From Porticoccaceae bacterium UBA4026 (GTDB taxonomy: Bacteria > Pseudomonadota > Gammaproteobacteria > Pseudomonadales > Porticoccaceae), in the NCBI GenBank assembly GCA_002382445.1, contig DGAQ01000073.1, positions 166,305 to 230,304 on the forward strand: a DNA stretch of 64,000 nt, written 5' to 3'. A model generated the notes under the pieces. The model made no database searches. It had not been told where the DNA came from and was given only the letters and a program-made list of their open reading frames with translations. Positions 9,271 to 18,709 of the stretch are shown here, in pieces; position 1 is the first letter of the stretch, and every line of letters starts with the position of its first letter. Position numbers and translations under genes: made by a program.

Positions 9271-11100
9271 ATGCCTAGTATTCATATTCTCAGTCCGCAG
9301 CTGGCAAATCAAATTGCCGCAGGCGAAGTCGTCGAGCGTCCAGCCTCGGTTGTCAAAGAGCTCTGCGAAAACAGTTTAGATGCGGGCGCTCAGCGAATCG
9401 ACGTTGAGATTGACCAGGGGGGGGTTAAGTTAATTAAGGTGCGCGACGATGGCTGTGGTATTTCTGAGGCAGATTTGCCCCTAGCCTTAAGCCGACATGC
9501 CACCAGTAAAATTACCAATTTAGATGATCTGGAGGCGGTTTCTACCTTAGGATTTCGCGGCGAAGCTTTGGCCAGTATTTCATCAGTATCACGGTTAGAA
9601 TTCACTTCAAATACGGGTGATGGCAAGGGTTGGAAAGCGATATCTGAAGGTAGAGACATGAAAGTAGAGCTACAACCGGCGGCTCATCCGAGAGGGTCGA
9701 GCGTTGAGGTGAGGGATCTGTTTTTTAACACTCCAGCGAGACGTAAATTTCTGCGGACTGAAGGCACTGAATATAAACGCATCCATGAGGGTATAAAAAA
9801 ATTAGCGCTTAGCAGAATGGATGTGGCCTTTAGTTTGCGCCATAACCAAAAAGTACAGTTCAATATGCGGCCCGCTGCCAATCATGCTGAGCAAGAAAAG
9901 CGTGTTGCTGATATTTGTGGACCGCTATTTATGGAGCAGGCGCTTTACATTGATAATGATCGCAGGGGTATCCGGCTATGGGGCTGGATTGGGCGACCTA
10001 CTTTCTCTCGTAGCCAGCCGGATCTCCAGTATTTCTTTGTTAACGGTCGCTCTATCCGGGACAAAATTGTTTCCCACGCCGTACGTCAGGCTTATCAAGA
10101 TGTACTCTACCATGGTCGTCATCCCGCATATGTGCTGTTTTTAGAGATCCTGCCTTCTGATGTTGATGTCAATGTACATCCCACTAAGCATGAGGTGCGC
10201 TTTCGTGAGAGCGGCTCTATTCATAGTTTTGTATCCAGTACCTTACAAAAAGCCCTGGCGATCGATCGGCCTCAAGATCATTTGCAGGCGGGTGTAGGAG
10301 ATCCTTTAGGTGAGATGGCAGGCTTGGGGAAAGATGATCCCTTAATCAATCAATCTTTGCAGTCATCATTGTCATTGCTGGGCAATCCATCTGGCGGTTA
10401 CCAGCAAACATGGCGGGGGTCACAGTCGACATTTAATAGCGTTAATACGCCCTTAAGTAACTACCAGAGTCTTTATTCTGGGCAGGGCGGTGATAGTGTC
10501 GAGGGTGAACAAGAGATTCCCCCATTGGGCTTTGCGATTGCTCAGTTGAAAGGTATTTTTATCCTTGCAGAGAACAGTCATGGATTAATCATTGTTGATA
10601 TGCATGCTGCCCATGAGCGAATTACATATGAACGAATGAAACAGGCTTTCGATGATCAACGCTTAGCGGCGCAGCCATTGCTGGTGCCAGAAAGTCTGGC
10701 CTTAAGCCAGCGGGAGGCTGATATTGTCGAGGCCCATTACGGGTTGTTCCAGGAGCTAGGTTTTAGTGTTGAGAGGGTCGCGCTGGAAAGTGTCATCGTA
10801 AGAGAAATACCCGCCATTTTACGGGGATCAAAAGTTGAAGGTTTATTACGAGATGTGATCTCTGACTTATTAGAGCATGGAACCTCAGAACGGATCAGGG
10901 ATCATATCAATGAGATTCTTTCTACGATGGCCTGTCATGGCTCGGTGCGAGCTAATCGGAAGCTCAGCATCCCTGAGATGAATGGTTTACTGCGTGACAT
11001 GGAAATAACGGAGCGCAGTGGACAATGTAACCACGGGCGTCCAACCTGGTCTCAATTAACACTGGATCAACTCGACAAGCTTTTTTTACGCGGCCAATAG
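9271..11100 (+). CDS. mutL: DNA mismatch repair protein MutL, endonuclease-type
   Basis: The 609-residue protein has the GHKL ATPase motifs ENSLDAGA, DDGCGI and GFRGEALASIS in the first 110 residues, a transducer domain to about 330, a variable Ser/Gln-rich linker (about 340-415) and a C-terminal dimerisation domain. That C-terminal domain carries DMHAAHERITYE from Asp443, which fits the endonuclease consensus D-x-H-A-x2-E-x4-E, plus ACHGSVRANRKL and CNHGRPTW near the end. E. coli MutL lacks this motif and relies on MutH. Pseudomonas-type MutL has it. Nicking activity is therefore predicted from family knowledge. miaA begins 11 bp after the stop. Confidence 0.97.
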   Translation: MPSIHILSPQLANQIAAGEVVERPASVVKELCENSLDAGAQRIDVEIDQGGVKLIKVRDDGCGISEADLPLALSRHATSKITNLDDLEAVSTLGFRGEALASISSVSRLEFTSNTGDGKGWKAISEGRDMKVELQPAAHPRGSSVEVRDLFFNTPARRKFLRTEGTEYKRIHEGIKKLALSRMDVAFSLRHNQKVQFNMRPAANHAEQEKRVADICGPLFMEQALYIDNDRRGIRLWGWIGRPTFSRSQPDLQYFFVNGRSIRDKIVSHAVRQAYQDVLYHGRHPAYVLFLEILPSDVDVNVHPTKHEVRFRESGSIHSFVSSTLQKALAIDRPQDHLQAGVGDPLGEMAGLGKDDPLINQSLQSSLSLLGNPSGGYQQTWRGSQSTFNSVNTPLSNYQSLYSGQGGDSVEGEQEIPPLGFAIAQLKGIFILAENSHGLIIVDMHAAHERITYERMKQAFDDQRLAAQPLLVPESLALSQREADIVEAHYGLFQELGFSVERVALESVIVREIPAILRGSKVEGLLRDVISDLLEHGTSERIRDHINEILSTMACHGSVRANRKLSIPEMNGLLRDMEITERSGQCNHGRPTWSQLTLDQLDKLFLRGQ

Positions 11101-11111
11101 GTAACCTCGCC

Positions 11112-12086
11112 ATGTCAGTATCATCGTTGCCTCCAGCTATTTTCTTAATGGGCCCTACGGCTTCAGGGAAAACGGATATAGCGATGGGCCTTCGTGAGCA
11201 CCTACCTGTTGATATTATTAGTGTCGACTCAGCCCAAGTTTATCGTCAGATGAACATCGGTAGTGCCAAACCTGACCCTGAGACGCTCAAACAGCATCCA
11301 CATCGGCTTATCGACATTAGAGACCCTGTTGAGGCCTATAGCGCGGGAGATTTCCTTAAAGATGCTAAGACGCAAATGGATGAGATCACCGCCGCAGGCC
11401 GCATACCGCTGCTTGTGGGCGGCACCATGCTCTATTTTAAAGTGTTGCTTGAAGGTCTTGCTGAGCTCCCTCCGGGGAATCAAGTCATTCGTGATGAGTT
11501 GCAAGGGCGAGCCGAAAAATCTGGCTGGCCTAGCTTGCACGAAGAGCTAAAGCGCATTGATCCAAAAGTGGCTGCGCGATTACATCCAAATCACTCGCAG
11601 AGAATTCAACGAGCCCTTGAAGTGTACCTGATTACAGGGTCACCTCTATCAGAGTTGCAATCCTTATCAAAAGGTAAGGGTATCCAGGATGAATATCAGT
11701 TAACTCAACTAGCCTTAGTCAGTAACAACCGCTCTTTATTGCATGAGCGTATTGCCAAGCGCTTCCACCTTATGATGGAGAGGGGCTTTGAGTCAGAGGT
11801 TAAAGCACTTTATCAGCGCGGCGATCTTGCCGCTACCTCAACTGCCATGAGATCGGCGGGTTATCGGCAGCTTTGGGATTATTGCGATGGCCTTTTAAGT
11901 ATTGAAGAAGCCGTAGAGCGGGGCATTATAGCCAGTCGCCAGCTAGCCAAGCGACAGATAACCTGGTTGCGCAATTGGCCAAATGCTAGAGAAATTCTTG
12001 TTGATAATGGTGAGAGCTATCACAATTGCATAAATATATGTAATCAAAGCTTGAAAATGCTAAGAGAGCCCCCCATATTGTATTAG
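11112..12086 (+). CDS. miaA: tRNA dimethylallyltransferase
   Basis: MiaA transfers a dimethylallyl group to A37 of UNN-decoding tRNAs, the first step towards ms2i6A. The P-loop is GPTASGKTD near residue 13, followed by the conserved DSAQVYRQMNIGSAKP segment and LVGGTMLYFKVLLEG. The later QRIQRALEVYLITG and RSAGYRQLWDY blocks are also typical. The length of 324 residues is normal. It sits between mutL and hfq as in many gammaproteobacteria. The gap to hfq is about 100 bp, so hfq probably has an additional promoter there, in keeping with what is known of the E. coli locus. Confidence 0.97.
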   Translation: MSVSSLPPAIFLMGPTASGKTDIAMGLREHLPVDIISVDSAQVYRQMNIGSAKPDPETLKQHPHRLIDIRDPVEAYSAGDFLKDAKTQMDEITAAGRIPLLVGGTMLYFKVLLEGLAELPPGNQVIRDELQGRAEKSGWPSLHEELKRIDPKVAARLHPNHSQRIQRALEVYLITGSPLSELQSLSKGKGIQDEYQLTQLALVSNNRSLLHERIAKRFHLMMERGFESEVKALYQRGDLAATSTAMRSAGYRQLWDYCDGLLSIEEAVERGIIASRQLAKRQITWLRNWPNAREILVDNGESYHNCINICNQSLKMLREPPILY

Positions 12087-12189
12087 TAGGAAGCAATAAA
12101 GACAGCTTCTAAAAGCGGCCGCAATCCCGCTTATACTTTTGCTGCGAGCGATGCAGCCTATATTGAATAGTCAATAAGGAGAAATCTCC

Positions 12190-12456
12190 ATGTCAAAAGG
12201 ACATAACCTGCAAGACCCTTTTCTTAACGTGTTAAGAAAAGAACGAGTTCCTGTGTCAATATTCTTAGTTAACGGTATTAAACTTCAAGGACAGGTCGAG
12301 TCATTTGATCAGTTTGTTGTCCTGTTAAAAAACACCGTCAGCCAAATGGTCTACAAGCACGCCATTTCTACAATTGTACCCTCTCGTGTCGTTCGGCTGC
12401 CAAGTAGCGGCGCGGACCAAGATGATGGCGAAGAGTATGGCGAGGACCAATTCTAG
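12190..12456 (+). CDS. hfq: RNA chaperone Hfq
   Basis: Hfq forms a hexameric Sm-like ring that helps small RNAs pair with mRNAs. The 88-residue protein has the N-terminal helix with DPFLNVLRKERVPV, the Sm1 region NGIKLQGQVESFDQFVVLL and the Sm2 motif YKHAISTIVPSR. The C-terminal tail is short and acidic (DDGEEYGEDQF), unlike the long tail of E. coli; acidic tails of this kind can compete with RNA for the rim. AAGGAG lies a few bases upstream of the ATG. hflX starts three bases after the stop. Confidence 0.98.
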   Translation: MSKGHNLQDPFLNVLRKERVPVSIFLVNGIKLQGQVESFDQFVVLLKNTVSQMVYKHAISTIVPSRVVRLPSSGADQDDGEEYGEDQF

Positions 12457-12459
12457 CCG

Positions 12460-13755
12460 GTGGCATTATTTTTTGAACGACCAGAGTCTGGCGAAAGAGC
12501 GGTACTTGTTCACATAAAGCTTAATAGCGAATCTGAACCTGAAGATCCTAGAGAATTTGAAGAGCTAGTGCTTGCTGCTGGCGGTGATCCTGTGGAGTTT
12601 ATTACCGGATCTCGTCAGTCTCCCAGTGCCAAGACTTTTATAGGCACCGGTAAGCTCGATGAAATTAATGCGGTGGTAAAGAGTACCTGTGCTGAATTGG
12701 TGATTTTCAATCATAATTTGTCACCGAGTCAGGAGCGTAATTTAGAGGCCGTTTTGCAGTGCAGGGTGTTGGACAGAACAGGGCTCATTTTAGATATTTT
12801 TGCTCAGCGAGCGCGAACCCATGAAGGTAAGTTGCAGGTCGAGCTTGCACAACTTCAACATCTCTCATCACGACTGGTTCGAGGTTGGACTCACCTTGAG
12901 CGCCAAAAGGGCGGCATTGGTATGCGTGGTCCTGGTGAGACTCAGCTTGAGTCGGATCGGCGGATGGTCAGAGATCGTATTAAATTAATTAAACAGCGTC
13001 TCGAAAAAGTTCGCAAACAGAGAGGCCAGGGTCGAATAGGGCGGCAGCGGTCTGAAATACCCACCGTATCGCTGGTTGGGTATACCAATGCAGGTAAATC
13101 AACTCTTTTTAATACATTAACTAACGCTGATGTCTTCGTGGCGGATCAATTGTTTGCGACACTAGATCCGACAATGCGCAGGCTGGATATTGCTAATATA
13201 GGCGCGGTTATTTTTGCTGACACGGTTGGTTTTATTAGTCATCTACCTCACCGATTGGTGGAGGCGTTTAGAGCAACCTTGGAAGAGGCTGCATTGGCCG
13301 ATCTACTACTTCATGTTATCGACGCCGGCGCGGAAGATCGCGCCACTAATATAGTGCGTGTTGATGAGGTACTAAAAGAAATTCAGGCGAACAAGATTCC
13401 GTCCTTGATGGTTTACAATAAGGGTGACTTGTTAGATGACTTTTCACCTAGACTCGATCGTGATGCTGATGGTATGCCCATCGCAGTTTGGGTTTCAGCG
13501 CTGGCCGGTGAGGGCATGGACTTATTGCTCCAGGCGATAGCCGAAAGATTACCCAGCAAGATTGTGCATGAGCATCTACAACTACAGCCTAGTCAGGGCG
13601 CATTTCGGGCTGCATTGTATAGCCATAAGGCAGTTTTGAATGAAAGCGCTGGTGAACAAGGCATTATAAATCTGGAAATTCAGCTGGCTGAGAATGACTT
13701 TTTCCGTATTTTGAAAGCGGCGGGGTTGAAAAAGCATGATTTGGTCACAGTATAA
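12460..13755 (+). CDS. hflX: Ribosome-associated GTPase HflX
   Basis: HflX is a GTPase that binds the 50S subunit and can split stalled ribosomes under stress. The N-terminal glycine-rich domain (about 1-165) includes the MRGPGETQLESDRR signature, followed by a coiled-coil segment rich in Arg/Lys. The G domain has P-loop GYTNAGKSTLFN near residue 208, the DTVGFISHLP G3 region and NKGD (G4). It starts with GTG at 12460, three bases after hfq, with no strong ribosome-binding site, suggesting coupling to hfq translation. The 431-residue length is normal. It is followed by hflK after about 100 bp. Confidence 0.96.
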   Translation: MALFFERPESGERAVLVHIKLNSESEPEDPREFEELVLAAGGDPVEFITGSRQSPSAKTFIGTGKLDEINAVVKSTCAELVIFNHNLSPSQERNLEAVLQCRVLDRTGLILDIFAQRARTHEGKLQVELAQLQHLSSRLVRGWTHLERQKGGIGMRGPGETQLESDRRMVRDRIKLIKQRLEKVRKQRGQGRIGRQRSEIPTVSLVGYTNAGKSTLFNTLTNADVFVADQLFATLDPTMRRLDIANIGAVIFADTVGFISHLPHRLVEAFRATLEEAALADLLLHVIDAGAEDRATNIVRVDEVLKEIQANKIPSLMVYNKGDLLDDFSPRLDRDADGMPIAVWVSALAGEGMDLLLQAIAERLPSKIVHEHLQLQPSQGAFRAALYSHKAVLNESAGEQGIINLEIQLAENDFFRILKAAGLKKHDLVTV

Positions 13756-13857
13756 GGGTCTGGGGTTAAAATAATCTGCACCTAGTCGTACATTAGATGC
13801 GTAAACCTTTACAATACTGGTCGTTAACAAGACACTAATTTTAACTTGGAGAATATT

Positions 13858-14985
13858 ATGGCCTGGAATGAACCGGGTGGTGGGAAAGACCCTTGGGGTG
13901 GTAACCGAAACGATCAAGGTCCGCCGGATATTGATGAAGCCCTGAAAAAATTAAAAGAGAAACTCTCCATGTTTGGCTCTGGCGGAGGCTCTGGTGGCGG
14001 TAATATAAAAGGCCTGATCCCGATAGCTTTGTTGGTTTTGGTGGTAGTCTGGGGTTTGCTCGGCGTCTATCAGGTGGATGAAACAGAGCAGACAGTCGTT
14101 CTTCGTCTCGGGAAGTACCATGACACGGTGGGCTCGGGTCTGCATTGGAATCCACCTTTAATTGACTCGCGCACCACGGTTGGTGTGACTGAGGAACGCC
14201 AATATTCTACTCGCGGACTTATGCTAACCGAAGACGAAAATATTGTCGAAGTCGCTCTTTCTGTGCAATACAACATTGCCAGCGCTAAAGACTTTGTTTT
14301 GAATATTAGGTCACCAGAGGTTAGCTTAAAACACGCGCTCGACAGTGCGTTACGCCACGTGGTTGGAAGTACTGTTCTTGATGGTGTTATTTCTACGGGT
14401 CGTGAGCAGGTGGCTATATCTACCGCTGACAAGCTGCAAGATTTACTTAATCTTTATTCCAGCGGGATTAACGTGGTTAAGATTAACATCGAGGATGCGA
14501 AGCCGCCGAATGAAGTCAAGGCGGCCTATGATGATGTTATTAAAGCCCGAGAAGACCTAGAGCGCTTAGTGAATGAAGCTCAGGCCTACTCCAACGGTAT
14601 AATACCCGAAGCCCGTGGTGAAGCTCAGCGCCTGAGAGAAGAAGCGCAGGGTTATCTATCGCAGGTTGTATCTAAATCTCAGGGTGAAGCCAACCGTTTT
14701 GTTAAGCTTTTAACAGAATATCAAAAGGCACCGGAAGTGACTCGAAAACGCTTGTATATAGATGCTATTGAGCAGGTGATGACTGAGAGCACCAAAATCT
14801 TGGTAGACACAGAGGGCGGTAATAATATGCTCTATATACCTTTAGATAAGTTGGTTCAGCAGGGGAGTGGCGCGTCCATTCGTGGCGCTGAAAACAATAA
14901 TCAGCTAATCGACCGTATAGCCAATGAAGTCATTGAGAAGCTTCAGAGAAACAGCAACCAAGTTCAATCGGAGCAACGTCGATGA
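13858..14985 (+). CDS. hflK: FtsH modulator HflK (SPFH/band 7 protein)
   Basis: HflK forms with HflC a large membrane cage that encloses and modulates the FtsH protease. The N-terminus is Gly/Pro/Asp-rich (typical MAWNEPGGGKDPWGG start), then one membrane segment at about residues 52-69, then the SPFH domain and a helical C-terminal region with repeated EAQ/EGEA segments. I chose ATG 13858 over an in-frame TTG at 13846 because GGAG (13848-13851) lies 6 nt upstream of the ATG. The stop overlaps the hflC start as ATGA, implying coupled synthesis of the two subunits. Confidence 0.96.
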   Translation: MAWNEPGGGKDPWGGNRNDQGPPDIDEALKKLKEKLSMFGSGGGSGGGNIKGLIPIALLVLVVVWGLLGVYQVDETEQTVVLRLGKYHDTVGSGLHWNPPLIDSRTTVGVTEERQYSTRGLMLTEDENIVEVALSVQYNIASAKDFVLNIRSPEVSLKHALDSALRHVVGSTVLDGVISTGREQVAISTADKLQDLLNLYSSGINVVKINIEDAKPPNEVKAAYDDVIKAREDLERLVNEAQAYSNGIIPEARGEAQRLREEAQGYLSQVVSKSQGEANRFVKLLTEYQKAPEVTRKRLYIDAIEQVMTESTKILVDTEGGNNMLYIPLDKLVQQGSGASIRGAENNNQLIDRIANEVIEKLQRNSNQVQSEQRR

Positions 14986-15851
14986 GTAATTTATTGAAAC
15001 TAGCTATCGTACTTTTGGTGATATTAATTGGTGTAAGCAACACCATCTACGTTGTCAGTGAGGTTGAGCGAGGTGTGAAATTGCGCTTTGGTCAGATGAT
15101 TGAGGCTGATATAGAGCCGGGTTTGCATATCAAGATACCCTTCGTTGATGATGTCCGTCGGTTTGATGCTCGCATATTGACTGTTGACGCTGAACCGGCC
15201 AGTTTTTTTACCATAGAGAAAAAACGTTTGATTGTTGATTCCTTCGCTAAGTGGAAGATCGCTAATGTCGAGACCTACTACAAGGCTACAGGTGGTGTTG
15301 AGAGGGTTGCGGAGAACCGTCTAGCTAAACGGGTCAATGATGGACTAAGAAATCAGTTCGGTACCCGAACATTACATGAAGTAGTGTCGGGTGAGCGCGA
15401 TTTACTTATGAAGAACATTACCCAAGAGTTAAATAACTCCGTGCGTGATGAGCTTGGGATTGAAATCGTAGACATAAGGGTCAAACGCATCGATTTGCCT
15501 TCTGAGGTAAGTAGTCAAGTATTCCGTCGAATGACTGCGGAGCGAAATAAAGAAGCCCAGGAGTTGCGCTCAACAGGTAAGGAAAAGGCTGAGCGTATCA
15601 GAGCATCTGCTGATCGTGAGCGCACTATTGAACTGGCCAACGCTTATCGAGATTCTGAGGAGCTTCGTGGTGAGGGAGATGCTGAGGCTGCCAGTGTATA
15701 TGCGAATGCCTATCAACAAGATCCCGAATTCTATGCCTTTATGCGCAGTCTCAATGCCTATAAGTCGGCGTTCTCTAACAAAGGCGATATCTTGCTAGTT
15801 GAACCAGATAGTGACTTTTTTAAGTATTTAAATAACCAAGATGTTAAATAG
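14982..15851 (+). CDS. hflC: FtsH modulator HflC (SPFH/band 7 protein)
   Basis: HflC is the partner of HflK in the periplasm-facing complex around FtsH. The 289-residue protein has an N-terminal membrane anchor (about residues 5-25), an SPFH domain and a long helical region with RMTAERNKEAQELRSTGKE, characteristic of HflC. It overlaps hflK by four bases. Downstream, about 100 bp away, a rho-independent terminator (15932-15952) probably ends at least part of the hfq-hflC transcript before the DUF2065 gene. Confidence 0.96.
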   Translation: MSNLLKLAIVLLVILIGVSNTIYVVSEVERGVKLRFGQMIEADIEPGLHIKIPFVDDVRRFDARILTVDAEPASFFTIEKKRLIVDSFAKWKIANVETYYKATGGVERVAENRLAKRVNDGLRNQFGTRTLHEVVSGERDLLMKNITQELNNSVRDELGIEIVDIRVKRIDLPSEVSSQVFRRMTAERNKEAQELRSTGKEKAERIRASADRERTIELANAYRDSEELRGEGDAEAASVYANAYQQDPEFYAFMRSLNAYKSAFSNKGDILLVEPDSDFFKYLNNQDVK

Positions 15852-15929
15852 AGATTAACTCATTAGCGTAAAATGATAATTAGTTCACAAATCTCTGCCA
15901 CATTGCTGGTGATTTTGCTAGAATTCAAA

Positions 15930-15952
15930 GGCCGGGGAAACCCGGTTTTTTT
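15930..15952 (+). terminator. Rho-independent terminator after hflC
   Basis: The stem CCGGG / CCCGG with a GAAA loop (15932-15945) is followed directly by a run of seven T. The U-tract ends one base before an ATG that opens the longest DUF2065 frame. The terminator therefore separates hflC from DUF2065-hisZ-purA, or attenuates read-through into them. Confidence 0.85.
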
Positions 15953-15976
15953 ATGTCGGTAACTGGGCCAAAGTTC

Positions 15977-16162
15977 ATGCTAGAAGATATCATACGCGCG
16001 GTCGGCTTAATGTTAGTTTTTGAGGGTATAATGCCCTTCTTAGCGCCAAAACGATGGCGTAATATGGCTAAAATATTGGGTAAAATCGACGAAAATACAA
16101 TGCGTTTGACTGGTCTCTTTAGTATGTTATTAGGCCTGTTGTTATTGTTTTTTTGGCGTTAA
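15977..16162 (+). CDS. DUF2065 small membrane protein (YjeT-like)
   Basis: This small protein of the YjeT/DUF2065 family has two predicted membrane helices: roughly the first 20 residues (IIRAVGLMLVFEGIMPFL) and the last 18 (LTGLFSMLLGLLLLFFWR). Between them is the conserved PKRWRNMAK segment. It is 61 residues from ATG 15977. An upstream in-frame ATG at 15953 would add eight residues but abuts the terminator U-tract, so I prefer the internal start, which also fits the usual length of about 61-65 residues. Its function is unknown. Its position between hflC and hisZ/purA is conserved in gammaproteobacteria. Confidence 0.85.
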   Translation: MLEDIIRAVGLMLVFEGIMPFLAPKRWRNMAKILGKIDENTMRLTGLFSMLLGLLLLFFWR

Positions 16163-16194
16163 GTTAAAGTGTCGCAAAATTTTATGGGGTTGAT

Positions 16195-17373
16195 GTGTCA
16201 AATGTAGACCGTTGGTTGTTGCCGGATGGTGTTGACGAAGTGCTGCCCGAGCAAGCACAGGTTGTCGAGCATCTTCGGCGCCAACTTCTCGATCTTTATC
16301 ATATCTGGGGATATGATCTGGTTATTCCTCCCATGGTTGAGTTTACTGAGTCATTACTGAGTGGTTCTGGATTAGACCTGGACTTGATGACTTTTCGAAT
16401 TACTGACCAACTTAGCGGCCGTTTGATGGGCATTCGCGCAGATATAACGCCTCAGACCGCCCGAATGGATGCTCACAGTTTACGTCGCCAAGGGCCTAGT
16501 CGCCTTTGCTACGCTGGTACAGTACTGCACACCCGTCCACGAGGACCTTTGGAATCTAGAACACCTATTTCAATTGGCGTAGAATTGTTTGGCGAAGCGG
16601 CCTTATCTGCAGATATCGAAGTCATTGAGCTTTTTTTGCTGACGTTGAAGGCCTCTGGTGTCAACCAGGTGCATCTTGACTTGGGTCACGTGGATATCTT
16701 CCGTGGCCTGTTGGCAGAGTCCAATTTAAGCGAAGCCAGTGAAAGCCAGTTATTTGAATTATTACAGCGTAAGGCGTCTGCGGAATTAAGAGATTGGATT
16801 AACCTAAATATTAGCGACCCGAAACTGGGTGGTTGGCTCAATGCTCTTCCTAAATTGGCCGGTAGTATCGAAGTCTTAATTGCGGCCAAAAAAGCGTTAA
16901 AAGGTGCTCCGATTGCGGTAATACAGGCCATCAATGAGCTGGGAAAAACTGCAGATGCTATTGCTAAAGCTGGGGTGTCCATTCATATAGATTTGGGTGA
17001 ACTGCCCGGTTATCACTACCATACTGGCATTGTTTTCGCTGGATATGTCCAGGGGTACGGCAAAGCACTAGGTAATGGTGGGCGTTATGATCATGTGGGC
17101 GAAGCCTTTGGGCGCGCTCGCCCGGCAACTGGTTTTGCTTTTGACCTTAAGTCTCTAGTATCTCAAGGTCTGCGTTCTGAGAGTATTGTGGTAGGTATTT
17201 TTGTGCCCTATACATCTGATGCGGCATGTCATCATCAAGTTGCTGTTTTGCGTAGTCAGGGTAATCGGGTGGTGCAGGGTTTTCAGGACCAGATCGTTGA
17301 CCTTGTCGAGCTGAAATGTGATCGTCAATTGATAAAGGTTGACGGACAATATGTAATTAAAGATATAACCTAG
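16195..17373 (+). CDS. hisZ: ATP phosphoribosyltransferase regulatory subunit
   Basis: HisZ is a catalytically dead paralogue of histidyl-tRNA synthetase that partners the short form of HisG in the first step of histidine biosynthesis. The 392-residue protein has the class II synthetase core (YHIWGYDLVIPPMVEF, then ITPQTARM) but lacks the C-terminal anticodon-binding domain. The GTG start has GGGG 5 nt upstream (16186-16189). Its location immediately before purA is characteristic of Pseudomonas-like gammaproteobacteria and predicts a short-form hisG elsewhere in the genome. It is not a histidyl-tRNA synthetase. Confidence 0.94.
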   Translation: MSNVDRWLLPDGVDEVLPEQAQVVEHLRRQLLDLYHIWGYDLVIPPMVEFTESLLSGSGLDLDLMTFRITDQLSGRLMGIRADITPQTARMDAHSLRRQGPSRLCYAGTVLHTRPRGPLESRTPISIGVELFGEAALSADIEVIELFLLTLKASGVNQVHLDLGHVDIFRGLLAESNLSEASESQLFELLQRKASAELRDWINLNISDPKLGGWLNALPKLAGSIEVLIAAKKALKGAPIAVIQAINELGKTADAIAKAGVSIHIDLGELPGYHYHTGIVFAGYVQGYGKALGNGGRYDHVGEAFGRARPATGFAFDLKSLVSQGLRSESIVVGIFVPYTSDAACHHQVAVLRSQGNRVVQGFQDQIVDLVELKCDRQLIKVDGQYVIKDIT

Positions 17374-17416
17374 CCTGATGGGTGGGCTTGACTAATTCAG
17401 TAGAGAATAAAATCTT

Positions 17417-18709
17417 ATGGGTAGAAATGTAGTGATTCTTGGTTCCCAGTGGGGGGACGAAGGTAAGGGCAAAATCGTCGACTTATTAACCGACAAAGCC
17501 TCTTTGGTTGCTCGCTTTCAAGGCGGACACAATGCGGGTCATACCTTGGTAATTGACGGCAAGAAAACCGCCTTACATTTAGTTCCTTCGGGTATTTTAA
17601 GAGACCACGTAACCTGTGTCATTGGCAACGGTGTGGTTGTCGCGCCAGATGCATTGCTTAAAGAAATTGCCATGTTGGAAGAGCGAGGCGTTGAGGTACG
17701 TGGCCGCCTTAGAGTTTCTGGTTCTTGCCCTCTAATATTGCCCTATCACATTGCCCTAGATAACGCGCGAGAGGCACAGCGAGGTAACGCTAAAATAGGT
17801 ACTACCGGTCGCGGCATTGGTCCTGCGTATGAAGATAAGGTAGCGCGGCGCGGCTTACGATTTGGCGATATGGCAAATATGGAGCGATTCGCCGAGAAAC
17901 TAAAAGAAGTCCTTGAATATCATAATTTCGTTCTGACGCAATACTATAAATCAGAACCAGTGGATTTTGAGCAGACCTTGGCACTTGCTACACAGTGGGC
18001 GGAAGCCTTGCTGCCAATGAAAGCCGATGTGACCAAAATTTTACATGATGCTCGTGAAGCGGGAGAGAATATTCTCTTTGAAGGTGCCCAGGGTTCCCTA
18101 CTGGATATTGACCACGGCACCTATCCTTTTGTGACTTCATCTAATACCACGGCTGGCGGAACAGCGACAGGTACTGGTTTTGGTCCCCTGTATCTCGATT
18201 ACGTGCTAGGTATTACCAAGGCTTACACAACTCGAGTAGGCTCCGGGCCTTTTCCCACCGAGTTGAAGTGCGAAATCGGTCGATATCTCGGCAAAAAAGG
18301 TCACGAATTTGGCACCACTACCGGGCGTGAGCGGCGCTGCGGTTGGTTTGATGCCGTAGCGCTTCGTCAAGCTGTGCAGATTAATAGTATGTCGGGTCTA
18401 TGCCTTACTAAGCTTGATGTACTTGATGGTCTCGATGAAATTAAGATCTGTATTGGCTATCAAAATACTGATGGGACTGATGCGGGTATGCCGATGCATG
18501 CTGATGACTTTGACGCCATTACACCGATCTACGAATCTATGCCGGGTTGGTCAAATGTGACGGTTGGTGCCCAGCGCATCGAAGATCTGCCCGATGCGGC
18601 GCGAGCCTATATTTTGCGTATTGAAGAGTTAACGGGAGCGCCTGTCGATGTGGTTTCGACGGGCCCAGATCGTGTTGAGACCATCGTTTTGCGCCACCCG
18701 TTTTGCTAA
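17417..18709 (+). CDS. purA: Adenylosuccinate synthetase
   Basis: PurA joins IMP and aspartate using GTP, the first committed step to AMP. The N-terminal GSQWGDEGKGKIVD loop binds GTP and IMP. GGHNAGHT follows, then GTTGRGIGPAYEDK and the C-terminal STGPDR. The length of 430 residues is normal. It follows hisZ after 43 bp. No clear hairpin terminator follows, and the next 293 bp carry no gene I can support. Confidence 0.98.
   Translation: MGRNVVILGSQWGDEGKGKIVDLLTDKASLVARFQGGHNAGHTLVIDGKKTALHLVPSGILRDHVTCVIGNGVVVAPDALLKEIAMLEERGVEVRGRLRVSGSCPLILPYHIALDNAREAQRGNAKIGTTGRGIGPAYEDKVARRGLRFGDMANMERFAEKLKEVLEYHNFVLTQYYKSEPVDFEQTLALATQWAEALLPMKADVTKILHDAREAGENILFEGAQGSLLDIDHGTYPFVTSSNTTAGGTATGTGFGPLYLDYVLGITKAYTTRVGSGPFPTELKCEIGRYLGKKGHEFGTTTGRERRCGWFDAVALRQAVQINSMSGLCLTKLDVLDGLDEIKICIGYQNTDGTDAGMPMHADDFDAITPIYESMPGWSNVTVGAQRIEDLPDAARAYILRIEELTGAPVDVVSTGPDRVETIVLRHPFC

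Noticed and set aside
16195..17373. Reading hisZ as histidyl-tRNA synthetase
   Set aside because: It lacks the C-terminal anticodon-binding domain and lies next to purA, as HisZ does.
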